Positions 42,168 through 51,155 of a stretch of 64,000 bases of DNA are shown one piece after another. Source of the DNA: Lachnospiraceae bacterium. GTDB taxonomy: Bacteria; Bacillota; Clostridia; Lachnospirales; Lachnospiraceae. Positions within the stretch are counted from its first letter, which is position 1, and each line of letters begins with the position of its first letter. The translations under genes were made by a program, and so were the position numbers. Under the pieces are notes generated by a model. That model was not told where the DNA came from, ran no database searches, and saw only the letters and a program-made list of their open reading frames with translations. The stretch covers positions 1-64,000 of the forward strand of contig JAFVSN010000004.1 in the NCBI GenBank assembly GCA_017503735.1, read 5' to 3'.

Positions 42168-44093
42168 TTATTCTGTTTCTTTCATTCCGTACAATAGTTG
42201 CATTTGCTTATGATGCGCCGATTTTATCTTGTACATATCCTCATCCGCCAACTGCAAATACCTCTCGATATCAAGTTCCTGCTCCGGCGAGATAATCACA
42301 CTGCCGATACTGATGGTAAGCGGAAAATCGATTCCACGTTTTTTTATTTCTATCAGCAAATTATTTTCCAGACTTTCCCTTAATTCTTTCAAATCCATGT
42401 TCGGTCCGTGCAGTCTTCCGCCCACAAAGAACTCATCCCCACCGAATCTTGACACAATCCAATCCTCCGGAAGTACGGATTTTAAAACCGCTGCCACGGT
42501 ACGCAATGCCAAATCTCCGTTTGCATGACCGTGTCTGTCGTTAATCCATTTCATCTTGTCGATATCCACCAGCATAATAATACCGATTCCGCCACGGTCT
42601 CTCCACTCCTCTAAAATCGGATAAGCAATTTCTTCACAGCCTGCACGGTTATAAACTCCAGTAAGTACATCCGTCACAGACAACTGTGTCAGCTTTCTGG
42701 TGAGGTCCGAAATCGTAATGTTACGTCTGACCTGTTCCAAATCCTGACTCATATGTCTGGTCCAAATATAAAACTGATTATCGCATGCGACACACAAATC
42801 TCCGGTTAGTATTGCAAAACCATACGTTCGCAAATCACTGAGAATCGGTACACAAATATAAAGTCCCGCATCCTTCTTCTCATTTGAAATCCAAAACAGT
42901 GCTTCATTTCTCTCTTTTAATGTCCTCGGTTGTGCCTTCCCGTTCCGGATGGAACCGATGACCATTACTTTTTCACTATACCCTTGTACAAACAAATTTA
43001 AATCATCTTCTTCAATGCGAAAGAACTCCGGGTCAAGACACAACATAAAGTCTTCCCCTTCCATTTCATTCTCCCGCTCAAAAAGTTCTGATAATCCATC
43101 CGACAAATCTTCTGCATTATCCGCTTTTTGTAACGCCAGGTAAAAATGTCGGAAATGAGCATCTGCCTCCAATCCTCCGATTTCTTTTCCCCTGCTCCTG
43201 ATATCCAGATAGGTGCTGTGTTCCGCCGTCATGGCATGACTGCAACCGCAACTTCTTCCCGGGATAAAGCAAGTCGGAAGTACTACATTCTGCTGTTCTT
43301 CCCCCTGCATACGCTTAAGTAACATCTTCAGAGCATGCTCTCCCATTCTCTCCCATGCATGCCCCACCGAGGAAATCGACGGACGATGATCCCTTCCGGC
43401 TTTTAAGCAGTCATACCCGGTTACAAGGACATCCCTCGGCACTTCATACTTCATGTCCTCTAACAGATCGCATACCCCCATTGCCATAACATCATTGGCA
43501 CAAAGGATCGCATCCGGAAGTTCATGGTGTTCTTCCAACCATTCGGTTGTCAATTCCATGGCTGATTTTCTCGCCCAGTCACCGTACTTTATATTCTCCT
43601 CCGGCACTTGGAATCCGTGTTCTCTCGCCACATCCTGTAAGGCCTTTAATCTGTCCTTATTTTCCAAATGCGTTTCCGGTCCGCCGATATATAAAATACT
43701 TCTGGCACCGTGATGTTCTACCACATGTTTTACCAAATCATACATTCCGGCATAGTTGTCGGAAACAAGTGATGGCATTCCCTCCATATCATACTCGATA
43801 CTTACAGCCGGAAGATTCAACATCTTCATCTGCTCAGTAAAATACTCCACTTCTTTCGGAAGATTAAAGGAATTGGCCATCAAAATAACACCGTCAAAAT
43901 CTCGTAAATCAGGCAAAGTAAATAAATTGAACTCGCACTCATTTAAAAGATTATCCAATCCGCGGATTGAAAAATTCACAAATGCAAAGATATCTATATT
44001 CTCTTTTTTCGCTGCTTCGGAAATCCCGTACACAATTTCACGAAAGTATTCGTCGCCCCAGCCACTGGAAAAAACAGCTACCCTTTTTTTCAT
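42168..44093 (-). CDS. Diguanylate cyclase with LacI-type sugar-binding sensor
   Basis: Protein of 641 residues. Residues 1-290 form a LacI/periplasmic-binding-protein-type fold (KKRVAVFSSGWGDEYF, SILYIGGPETHLENKDRLKA, DAILCANDVMAMGVCDLL, DVLVTGYDCLKAGRDHRP) without the usual helix-turn-helix. A middle region leads to an intact GGDEF domain (RFGGDEFFVGGRL). No signal peptide, so it is a cytoplasmic sugar sensor that makes c-di-GMP. GGGAGG precedes the ATG. It is directly upstream of GH10, so a xylan-derived sugar is a plausible ligand. This would join sugar sensing to a second messenger rather than to a promoter. Confidence 0.9.
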   Translation of the reverse strand: MKKRVAVFSSGWGDEYFREIVYGISEAAKKENIDIFAFVNFSIRGLDNLLNECEFNLFTLPDLRDFDGVILMANSFNLPKEVEYFTEQMKMLNLPAVSIEYDMEGMPSLVSDNYAGMYDLVKHVVEHHGARSILYIGGPETHLENKDRLKALQDVAREHGFQVPEENIKYGDWARKSAMELTTEWLEEHHELPDAILCANDVMAMGVCDLLEDMKYEVPRDVLVTGYDCLKAGRDHRPSISSVGHAWERMGEHALKMLLKRMQGEEQQNVVLPTCFIPGRSCGCSHAMTAEHSTYLDIRSRGKEIGGLEADAHFRHFYLALQKADNAEDLSDGLSELFERENEMEGEDFMLCLDPEFFRIEEDDLNLFVQGYSEKVMVIGSIRNGKAQPRTLKERNEALFWISNEKKDAGLYICVPILSDLRTYGFAILTGDLCVACDNQFYIWTRHMSQDLEQVRRNITISDLTRKLTQLSVTDVLTGVYNRAGCEEIAYPILEEWRDRGGIGIIMLVDIDKMKWINDRHGHANGDLALRTVAAVLKSVLPEDWIVSRFGGDEFFVGGRLHGPNMDLKELRESLENNLLIEIKKRGIDFPLTISIGSVIISPEQELDIERYLQLADEDMYKIKSAHHKQMQLLYGMKETE

Positions 44094-44112
44094 AACAACC
44101 TCCCTTTCCGCT

Positions 44113-44682
44113 TCAACGTTTTTTCTTCTTTACGGAGAATCCGAATGTTCCAAGGGAATCTCCCAACGAAAAGTACGTTCCGTGAGAATACGTAACCAAA
44201 CCGGTACCGTTCAGTTCAAACTTTCCGGACTCGTTTAAATAAGTATCTTCTATCGTTACATTCACTACTTGCGCCACAAACATCGTGTGACTGCCAAGTG
44301 CCAGCTCCTGTACCACTTTACATTCGATATTTACCGGACTTTCCGCAATTCCCGGTGCAATTATTTTCTGTGATGCAAGCGGCGTCAACTGCATTTCTTT
44401 GAATTTGTCAACATCTCTTCCGGATTTTACCCCACAATAATCCGTCGCAAACACCAAATCCTTTGTCACCAGATTCACCACAAACTCTCCGGTCTCTTTT
44501 ATAATATCATAAGAATACCGTTCCGGACGTATGGAAACAGAAAGCATGGCAGGGTCCGAACATACCGTCCCGGCCCATGCCACCGTGATTATATTCGGTG
44601 TTTCATTTTCCCGTCCGCAACTTACCATTACTGCCGGTACCGGATAAAGCATATTTCCCGGTTTCCAGTGCTGTTTTGCCAT
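44113..44682 (-). CDS. Flavin reductase-like FMN-binding protein (flavoredoxin)
   Basis: Protein of 189 residues from the ATG at 44682 (AAAGGAG five bases upstream). PAVMVSCGRENETPNIITVA, then WAGTVCSDPAMLSVSIRPER and FVVNLVTKDLVFATDYCGVK match the flavin reductase-like domain of clostridial flavoredoxins, which bind FMN as a dimer and carry electrons. It sits 19 bases before the diguanylate cyclase gene on the same strand, which may place all three genes on one transcript, though no functional tie is obvious. Confidence 0.88.
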   Translation of the reverse strand: MAKQHWKPGNMLYPVPAVMVSCGRENETPNIITVAWAGTVCSDPAMLSVSIRPERYSYDIIKETGEFVVNLVTKDLVFATDYCGVKSGRDVDKFKEMQLTPLASQKIIAPGIAESPVNIECKVVQELALGSHTMFVAQVVNVTIEDTYLNESGKFELNGTGLVTYSHGTYFSLGDSLGTFGFSVKKKKR

Positions 44683-44752
44683 TGCTGCTCCTTTCAAGCT
44701 TCATCCCGGAAACATGTTCCCGGATATCTCATTTACTCTGCAAAATCCCCCG

Positions 44753-45979
44753 TTAAAGTTCTACACCGTTTAACTGTAACAGTGCTCTTGCGCTCTCCAC
44801 GGAATCCACACCGGTCGGATTCTTAATCGGTGCAAACTCCTTTTCACGAACCACTTCAAACACCAGGCAACTGTCCAGCATATGAATCATGTCCAGTACC
44901 AGACTCTCATACTTATATCCGTTCGGTGCCTCCGGCTTTACGGTTTCTCCTGCCTCATTTAAATACGGAATCTTCTTCTCTACAATATGAAGAGGCATCT
45001 CCTTACTTACGATTTCCTCTAAATCCTTTACACGGAATAAATAATTTAAAATCACACCATAGTTGTATGCCGGTTCTCCGTTCGCGTCTTTTGCCTCCAT
45101 CAGTTCCTTTGTAAGCTCATAGTATTCCACGATGGACGGTCTTCCGTCTTCCAGACACATTACCCCCACCTTCTCATCCGGTGCCGCCTTCTTAATTACC
45201 TTTGCTCCTACGGCGCAATTCTTCAGTGCGGTTGCTCCGATAAAGCACGGGTCTGCAATCCGTTGTAATACGTTATCCACTGCAAAAATATTAAGATATT
45301 CAATCCCTGCCTTATGTACGATGTCCAGTACACCGGCCCGCTTCATGGAAGAGAACCATCCGCCGTTCCCGTTCGGGGACGCAGACATCAGACCTTTTGT
45401 CTCCATATACACCTTTCCGTTATAATCGGATGCCGGTGCCATATCCTGCATAAAAAAGGTTACATAGTTTTCATCGTATCCGAAAAACTTCTTTTCCTTC
45501 AAAAAAGAAACGGTCTTCTCGTGATTCTTTTCGCTGGTCATGACAAACAAATGAATATGCTTTCCTATTTGCTCTACCACATCTAATAAGTTACGGATTA
45601 ACCGTTCAAAAATATACACCTCTTTTGTCAATCCGATATTGTACATTCCCTTTGGATTATCAGAACCCAGTCTGGTTCCCATACCACCGGCCAGCAATAC
45701 AGCTCCTACTCTTCCTTCACGAAGCATCTGCGTTCCGTATTCTGTAAAAGAATCTTTCTTCTCCGCAATTTCCGAAAGCTTCATTGCAGGAATCGGCGTA
45801 ATCACACCCCGCATTAACTCCTTCTCTCCTTCACATGCCTTTGCAAGAACGGAAAAATCCGTCTGTTCTATCTGCTGCAACAATGCTTTCTTCTCATTTT
45901 CGGAAAGAGATTGAAAATACTCCAATACATGTTCCTGCCCATATTCGCTTACCTTTTTTAATGCTTCCTCATACTTCAT
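44753..45979 (-). CDS. UDP-sugar pyrophosphorylase (UDPGP/UAP family)
   Basis: Protein of 408 residues. The nucleotide-binding motif LLAGGMGTRLGSDNPKGMYN, FVMTSEKNHEKTVSFL, SPNGNGGWFSSMKRAGVLD and NIFAVDNVLQRIADP are the order seen in UDP-N-acetylglucosamine/UDP-glucose pyrophosphorylases of the UAP type, rather than the bacterial GalU or GlmU. It makes a UDP-hexose from UTP and hexose 1-phosphate. The LicD-type gene upstream (34 bases) may use such an intermediate in surface glycan decoration. GGAGG precedes the ATG. Confidence 0.88.
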   Translation of the reverse strand: MKYEEALKKVSEYGQEHVLEYFQSLSENEKKALLQQIEQTDFSVLAKACEGEKELMRGVITPIPAMKLSEIAEKKDSFTEYGTQMLREGRVGAVLLAGGMGTRLGSDNPKGMYNIGLTKEVYIFERLIRNLLDVVEQIGKHIHLFVMTSEKNHEKTVSFLKEKKFFGYDENYVTFFMQDMAPASDYNGKVYMETKGLMSASPNGNGGWFSSMKRAGVLDIVHKAGIEYLNIFAVDNVLQRIADPCFIGATALKNCAVGAKVIKKAAPDEKVGVMCLEDGRPSIVEYYELTKELMEAKDANGEPAYNYGVILNYLFRVKDLEEIVSKEMPLHIVEKKIPYLNEAGETVKPEAPNGYKYESLVLDMIHMLDSCLVFEVVREKEFAPIKNPTGVDSVESARALLQLNGVEL

Positions 45980-46013
45980 AATTTATTGCCTCCGATTTTT
46001 TTGTGTCCGCTTC

Positions 46014-46853
46014 TTATTTTATCGGACGAATTTCTTTTTGATAATGGGTCTTCCGTTCGGATTCCGGCGGAAGTGTCATATAATCTCCGTAAATGTGGGT
46101 CAGATACGCATCCCACTGTTTCGGTCCTCTTACTTGTATTCCTTCAAAGTCCCACAGACTACATTCATCGTAAGTATCTCCGAAATACTCCTTAGGAACA
46201 ATCTCTCTCGTCTTGTAGGCTCCCATGATTGTTCCGGCAAACCGGGTTGTTTCCGCGTCCCTTTTCCGAAACAGCCGTTCCATCCTTCTATAGATCTTTT
46301 TAATCTCAAGAAAACGATAAAAGCGCATTGCTTTCACCAACCGTAACACCCTTTGCTCCCATCTCGGACGACTGGCGGAAATTCCGGTATGCACATTTGC
46401 CGCACCGCAAAGGAAACGTAACCACAGTACCCGTCCGTAATATAGCTTACGCAAAAACGTTCCGTCCGGGGTCCCGTCCAACGGTATGATATCCATCAAG
46501 TATCCTTTTCTTAAAGAGGAATCCTCCAACACTTCCTCATAAATCTCAGCCTTTCCCGAACTCATCTTTGCAAAATAGCTTTGAATGTTATCCCCCGCCT
46601 GCCAGCATTCAATCCGGTAATCCTCACCGAGACAGTTCTGCACCTTTCCCGACTTCACAAGAGAAATCAGCTTATCATAATCCTTCCGTGGCATCGCTAT
46701 ATCCACATCATCATCCCATGGAATAAAACCTTTGTGGCGCACTGCTCCCAACAGCGTTCCCCCAATCGCATAATACCGGAGTTTATACGCCTCACACAGT
46801 TCCACAAATCTCTTTAATGCTTCAAAGTCCATTTGCTGTAATTCCGATAACAT
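46014..46853 (-). CDS. LicD-family phosphotransferase
   Basis: Protein of 279 residues with the nucleotidyltransferase-fold core of LicD: YYAIGGTLLGAVRHKGFIPW immediately followed by DDDVDIAMPRKDYDKL. The Asp cluster would bind metal. LicD proteins add phosphocholine or related groups to surface glycans, while relatives act on ribitol phosphate. AGGAGG precedes the ATG. It lies 34 bases before the UDP-sugar pyrophosphorylase gene in the same direction, so both probably serve surface polysaccharide synthesis. The substrate is not readable. Confidence 0.87.
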   Translation of the reverse strand: MLSELQQMDFEALKRFVELCEAYKLRYYAIGGTLLGAVRHKGFIPWDDDVDIAMPRKDYDKLISLVKSGKVQNCLGEDYRIECWQAGDNIQSYFAKMSSGKAEIYEEVLEDSSLRKGYLMDIIPLDGTPDGTFLRKLYYGRVLWLRFLCGAANVHTGISASRPRWEQRVLRLVKAMRFYRFLEIKKIYRRMERLFRKRDAETTRFAGTIMGAYKTREIVPKEYFGDTYDECSLWDFEGIQVRGPKQWDAYLTHIYGDYMTLPPESERKTHYQKEIRPIK

Positions 46854-46993
46854 AAACGCCTCCTAAACCTCTCTTCTATCATACCGCAGAATAGGGTGAA
46901 ATACAAGAAAAAAAAGAATTTTCGTATTCGAGAAACACAGTCAAGCACGGGTGCATACGATATGATGTAATCAAAATTTTGGAGGAAATCTTC

Positions 46994-47263
46994 ATGGGAA
47001 ACTTATCTAATTGCGGTATCGGTGGCGGCAACAACGGAGGTTGCAGCTGGATTATTATCCTTATTCTTCTTTTCTGCTGCGGCGGTTGCGGTAACAACAA
47101 CGGCGTAGGCGGCGGCAACAGCGGCTGCGGTTGTGACTGTGATTGCGACTGCGGATGCGGTAACAACAACGGTGTAGGCGGTGGCAACAGCGGTGACTGC
47201 TGCTGGATTATCATCCTCATCCTTCTTTTCTGCTGTGGCGGTTGCGGTAATCACTTCTGCTAA
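46994..47263 (+). CDS. Cys/Gly-rich membrane miniprotein with duplicated segment
   Basis: Protein of 89 residues from the ATG at 46994 (GGAGG eight bases upstream; an earlier in-frame TTG lies inside that site). It is built of two near-identical copies of CWIIILILLFCCGGCGN, one near residue 17 and one near 70, each a short hydrophobic span followed by a Cys/Gly cluster. Between them lie Asn/Gly-rich blocks (GNNNGVGGGNSG, twice) and a Cys-Asp run (CGCDCDCDCGCG). Antisense is open only because the composition is repetitive. It resembles YjcZ-type or high-cysteine small proteins of spore formers, but I do not recognise a family. It might be membrane-bound, disulfide-linked or metal-binding. Confidence 0.7.
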   Translation: MGNLSNCGIGGGNNGGCSWIIILILLFCCGGCGNNNGVGGGNSGCGCDCDCDCGCGNNNGVGGGNSGDCCWIIILILLFCCGGCGNHFC

Positions 47264-47290
47264 AAAGTATCGGGAGTTTGCTCCTATTCC

Positions 47291-47458
47291 TGCAAGGGAA
47301 GTTTAACCGACTTCCCTTGCAAAAAAGAGTTCCGCTTGCGGAACTCTCGCGCCGCTTTTGCGCCGCATCTATGCGACACCTTCTTCTGCAAAAGCGTGCG
47401 CAAAGAGGGTATCCTAAAAGTCAATTACGACTTTTAAGATACCCTCCTCTTTTATTTT
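47291..47458 (+). terminator. Hairpin array ending with a strong terminator
   Basis: Four hairpins follow the miniprotein gene: TGCAAGGGAAGT with its complement (47291-47321), the perfect GAGTTCCGC/GCGGAACTC (47327-47346), GCGCCGCTTTTGC with GCAAAAGCGTGCGC (47349-47403), and GAGGGTATCCTAAAAGTC with GACTTTTAAGATACCCTC (47405-47446), which a TTTTATTTTT run follows. The last is a standard rho-independent terminator. The array is unusually dense for one short gene. Confidence 0.8.
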
Positions 47459-47470
47459 TGATCGAATTAT

Positions 47471-48229
47471 TTACTGTTCGGAATACTTTGCGGACAATTC
47501 GTTAATGGTTCCTTCCTCAATCATCTTGGTCAAAATCTCATTAATCTGCTCTAACAGCTCGGTATTTTTCTTGTTTACGGCAATACCGTATTCCTCGGAA
47601 GAAAATGCCTCCGCATCTTCTACAATCTTTAATCCTTCATTGTCACCTACATATTTCTGTGCGGTTGCAGAGTCAATTACAACGACATCACACTTACCGT
47701 TTACAAGCTCCATGATTGCTTCGGAGCCCTTCTTAAATGCCTCATATGCATAGCCCATTTCCTTCACACAAGACTCACCGGTATAGCCCTGAATCACTAC
47801 GATCTTCTTATCTGCCATATCGGTCGCCTTTGCAATGGTAGAATCTTCCTTCACAATCATAACCTGCTTTGCGGTGTAATACGGAACAGAGAAGTTTACC
47901 TCTTCCGCTCTTTCCGGGTCAATGGTCATACCTGCGATAACCGCATCCACCTGACCGTTCTGAAGGGCAAGAAGCAAAGAATCAAATTCCATGTTTTCAA
48001 TCTGAGCGGTTTTGCCGATCTCATCCCCGATATTTTTTGCGATTGCCATATCGATACCGTCATATTCACCGATAACACCGTTTGCTGCTACAAACTCAAA
48101 CGGCGGGAACTCTGCATTCGTTCCGAACTTAATTACATTCTCTTCTTCCTTACCGCCGCATGCAGCAAACATCGCCACCGTCGTCACACAAGCAACTGCC
48201 AGTGCAAGCTTCTTCATCATTTTTTTCAT
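47471..48229 (-). CDS. Amino-acid ABC importer, substrate-binding lipoprotein
   Basis: Protein of 252 residues. A lipoprotein signal ends at Cys24 (MFAACGG). The SBP_bac_3 fold follows: VIKFGTNAEFPPFEFVAANG, NMEFDSLLLALQNGQVDAVI, NFSVPYYTAKQVMIVKED and VVIQGYTGESC. It captures a polar amino acid outside the membrane for the permease and ATPase genes just upstream on the same strand. Which amino acid is not readable. AAGGAG precedes the ATG. Confidence 0.93.
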   Translation of the reverse strand: MKKMMKKLALAVACVTTVAMFAACGGKEEENVIKFGTNAEFPPFEFVAANGVIGEYDGIDMAIAKNIGDEIGKTAQIENMEFDSLLLALQNGQVDAVIAGMTIDPERAEEVNFSVPYYTAKQVMIVKEDSTIAKATDMADKKIVVIQGYTGESCVKEMGYAYEAFKKGSEAIMELVNGKCDVVVIDSATAQKYVGDNEGLKIVEDAEAFSSEEYGIAVNKKNTELLEQINEILTKMIEEGTINELSAKYSEQ

Positions 48230-48268
48230 TTTCTTATTCTCCTTATTTTCCTAATTTTACTCTCTATT

Positions 48269-48991
48269 TTAAAGCACTTTGCTTAAAAACAGCCGGGTTC
48301 GTTCATTTTGCGGATGATCGAAAATCTCCTCCGGAGTACCGCTTTCCAATACTACTCCGCCATCCATAAATACTACTCGGGTCGCAACCTCTCTTGCAAA
48401 ACCCATCTCGTGGGTTACCACTACCATAGTCATACCGCTCTTTGCAAGATTCTTCATAACATCCAGTACTTCACCAACCATTTCCGGATCTAAAGCGCTG
48501 GTCGGTTCATCAAACAGCATAATCTCCGGCTCCATGGCAAGTGACCGTGCAATGGCAATACGTTGTTTCTGACCGCCGGAAAGCTGTACCGGATAAGCAT
48601 CTGCCTTATCGGAAAGACCCACAATTTTAAGAAGTTCTGCTCCTTTTACAAGTGCTTCCTCTTTCGTCATCTTCTTAAGTTTCACCGGAGCTAACGTAAT
48701 ATTCTCCATCACAGTCAAATGCGGAAACAGATTAAAATGCTGGAACACCATGCCCATCTTTTGACGTACCTTATTAACATCTACCTTTGGTGCATTAATC
48801 AGCTCGTCATCTACATAAATCTCTCCCTTATTCGGTTTCTCCAACAAATTCAGACAACGAAGAAAAGTACTCTTACCGGAACCGGACGGACCGATAACTA
48901 CCACCACTTCCCCCGGTTTAATATGCTCATCTATTCCGTTTAAAACATCCAATTTCCCAAAACTTTTATGTAAGTTATTTACCTGAATCAT
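48269..48991 (-). CDS. Amino-acid ABC importer, ATPase (GlnQ-type)
   Basis: Protein of 240 residues. Walker [15 protein letters not shown]-loop [15 protein letters not shown], signature [16 protein letters not shown] and Walker [17 protein letters not shown] are the standard polar amino-acid ATPase set. AGGAGGTG precedes the ATG. It drives uptake with the permease 14 bases before it and the lipoprotein 39 bases after it. Confidence 0.95.
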   Translation of the reverse strand: MIQVNNLHKSFGKLDVLNGIDEHIKPGEVVVVIGPSGSGKSTFLRCLNLLEKPNKGEIYVDDELINAPKVDVNKVRQKMGMVFQHFNLFPHLTVMENITLAPVKLKKMTKEEALVKGAELLKIVGLSDKADAYPVQLSGGQKQRIAIARSLAMEPEIMLFDEPTSALDPEMVGEVLDVMKNLAKSGMTMVVVTHEMGFAREVATRVVFMDGGVVLESGTPEEIFDHPQNERTRLFLSKVL

Positions 48992-49004
48992 ATGCTGCCA
49001 CCTC

Positions 49005-49730
49005 CTACCGAATATCGGACTTTCTCAGTCTCTTCTCAACTTTTCCCAGTACCGTAGTCAGTATTTTAATCAACACAAAGTAAATAACAGCGGTAGCGAT
49101 TAACGGCATCATTGCCAGATAGGTAGCACTCTTAATAAAGTCACCCGCCTTCTGAATATCCATAAGACCTACATAACCCACGATTGCGGTCTCTTTAATC
49201 AACGTAATGAACTCGTTACACATAGCCGGGAAAATGTTTTTCACCGCCTGCGGCACCACGATATAAAACATGGTCTGGACACCGGTAAGACCAAGGGAAC
49301 GCCCCGCTTCCGTCTGTCCCTTATCAATGGAAAGAATACCGGCACGGATAATCTCCGACACATAAGCACCGGAATTTATGGAAAAGGCTATGGCCGCGAT
49401 AATCCATTTGTCTAAATTCACCGTGGCGAACACAACGAAATAAATAATCATAAGTTGAGTTACCGACGGCGTACCACGGATCACATCCGTATATACCTTT
49501 CCGAAAAAGCGTAAAATCTTACTCTTAGACAAACTGCAAATTGCAATTAAGAAACCAATAATCAGTCCCAAAAATGCTGCCAGAAGGGAAATCTTAATGG
49601 TAACACCGATACCTTCCAATAACAACTTATATCTGTCTTCTCGAATAAAGCACTTTTCAAAGGTTCTCGCAAACTCCGCAAACCAGGCGGAAAGACCGCC
49701 GGTTGTTAGCCATGCCGTATACAGATTCAT
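49005..49730 (-). CDS. Amino-acid ABC importer, permease
   Basis: Protein of 241 residues, HisM/GlnP type. After an amphipathic start, spans such as [20 protein letters not shown] and [14 protein letters not shown] flank the family stretch [16 protein letters not shown] and the EAA-loop [20 protein letters not shown]. It forms the membrane pore with the following ATPase. GGAAGGAG precedes the ATG, and the gene is first of the three. No operator was identified in the 120 bases upstream. Confidence 0.93.
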   Translation of the reverse strand: MNLYTAWLTTGGLSAWFAEFARTFEKCFIREDRYKLLLEGIGVTIKISLLAAFLGLIIGFLIAICSLSKSKILRFFGKVYTDVIRGTPSVTQLMIIYFVVFATVNLDKWIIAAIAFSINSGAYVSEIIRAGILSIDKGQTEAGRSLGLTGVQTMFYIVVPQAVKNIFPAMCNEFITLIKETAIVGYVGLMDIQKAGDFIKSATYLAMMPLIATAVIYFVLIKILTTVLGKVEKRLRKSDIR

Positions 49731-49850
49731 TTATATTCTCCTTCCGTTTCTCGTAACATCAATGGAGTATAAATTATAACACACAAACGCAAAAGAATCA
49801 AGCACTCCGACGCTTTTCATCGAAATGCCTGATTCCAAAAAACATACGAT

Positions 49851-51035
49851 TTACACCCGACACCGAAACATTCCCGTGGACTTATGAATATAAAATGCGC
49901 CGTCCCGTTCAATAATTTCCTCTACCTTAGATAGAAACTCTTCCTTCCGTTCCTTTATCACTTCACCGGCATTGCCCGGATAAGAATACACATACTCATA
50001 CACCGGCTCTGCCACATCCACTAACAGATCCGAATCACAAATTACGCACTCAATATGGTTAAACTCTGTTTCCAGTTGCTCTCTGCCGTTTTCCAATCGG
50101 AATCCGCAGGACACCCGCTGAAACGGCATCTCGATTTTTGCGTCAAATTGCTCCACAAACTCATGAAGTTCCTGCATATGAGTATCTCCTACGGTAGTGG
50201 CACAGAACATACCGTCCGGCTTTAACAGATGCTTCACCTTCTGAAATAAGTCCTGCCGCTTCTCCACATGATACAACATGTGATTTGCGGTAATCCGGTC
50301 GTAGTTTCCCAATACGGACAGACTATTGGCATCCGCCACCTGATAGCGGATAGTAATATTCTTTTCTTCTAAAATATCCTTTTTCGTTGCCAGACCTTCC
50401 TTCGCTTTCTCCAGCATTCCTTCGGAATAATCCGTCAGTAAGAAGGTCAGATTGCACGGCAGTTTCTCCACCATAGCAACCAAATTTGCAGCATTTCCAC
50501 AACCGAGACAAAGAATATCCATCCCTTCCGAAAGCTCCAGATTCTCAAAAACCCAGTCCGCCCACGGTATCTTTCCTGTACTGTAGTTATGCAGACTGAT
50601 GCGACGGTTTAAGTTATCATCGCTCCGGTACTGCTTAATGATCATATCCGAAACCTCTAAAATCCGGATTGCTTCCACAAGATTCTCCCAGGTCTGTCCC
50701 TCGTTGGCATTCTGTACCTTATCCACCGCATCAATAACGCGATCCAAATGTCGTTTCTTTTCGTTCAAAAGCTTCTTCTGCTCCTGAAGAGATTCCTCTA
50801 AGCTTAAAGTACTGTTGCATACCGTTTCTTTAATCTGCTCCAGAGACATCCCTAAATACCGCAACAATAAAATCCGCTGCAATGTCACAAAGGAAGACTC
50901 GTCATAATACCGGTAACCCGTCTCAGAATAACCTACCGGCTTAAGTAATCCCTTTTCATCATAAAACCGTATCGTCTTCGGCGATACCCCGGAAATCTTT
51001 CCGAATTCACCGATGGTATAGTGTTTTTTCTCCAT
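49851..51035 (-). CDS. MerR-family regulator fused to a SAM-dependent methyltransferase
   Basis: Protein of 394 residues from the ATG at 51035 (GGAGG five bases upstream). Residues 1-75 are a MerR helix-turn-helix (YTIGEFGKISGVSPKTIRFY, then GLLKPVGYSETGYRYYDES), followed by a coiled-coil helix (EESLQEQKKLLNEKKRHLDR). Residues about 160-300 are a class I methyltransferase (MDILCLGCGNAANLVAM, LLTDYSEGMLEKAKEGL, ANHMLYHVEKRQDLF). The C-terminus is unassigned. Its own promoter has a 19-base spacer with a perfect dyad, the classic MerR activation layout, so it probably controls itself. The methyltransferase may act as ligand sensor, or the fusion may modify a substrate. Confidence 0.9.
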   Translation of the reverse strand: MEKKHYTIGEFGKISGVSPKTIRFYDEKGLLKPVGYSETGYRYYDESSFVTLQRILLLRYLGMSLEQIKETVCNSTLSLEESLQEQKKLLNEKKRHLDRVIDAVDKVQNANEGQTWENLVEAIRILEVSDMIIKQYRSDDNLNRRISLHNYSTGKIPWADWVFENLELSEGMDILCLGCGNAANLVAMVEKLPCNLTFLLTDYSEGMLEKAKEGLATKKDILEEKNITIRYQVADANSLSVLGNYDRITANHMLYHVEKRQDLFQKVKHLLKPDGMFCATTVGDTHMQELHEFVEQFDAKIEMPFQRVSCGFRLENGREQLETEFNHIECVICDSDLLVDVAEPVYEYVYSYPGNAGEVIKERKEEFLSKVEEIIERDGAFYIHKSTGMFRCRV

Positions 51036-51099
51036 AAAAACCTCCGTTTTTAAACTGTATTCTGTTGTCAACGGATGTCCGGACCATCCTCACACCCTT

Positions 51100-51130
51100 A
51101 TTGTAAACCTTCCAGTAACCGGAAGGTCAA
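51100..51130 (-). promoter_or_regulatory. MerR-type promoter with 19-base spacer and dyad
   Basis: Minus strand TTGACC (51125-51130) and TACAAT (51100-51105) are 19 bases apart, longer than the usual 17. The dyad ACCTTCCAGT/ACCGGAAGGT occupies 51107-51127 between them. MerR proteins bind such dyads and twist the long spacer to allow transcription. The gene it precedes is the MerR-methyltransferase itself. Confidence 0.88.
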
Positions 51131-51155
51131 GCACTTTTTTATAAAGCTGTCGCAT

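Noticed and set aside
47003-47254. An Ala/Thr/Val-rich 83-residue frame opposite the Cys/Gly-rich gene
   Set aside because: It is the antisense image of a repetitive sequence and lacks a ribosome site; the plus-strand frame has a strong one.
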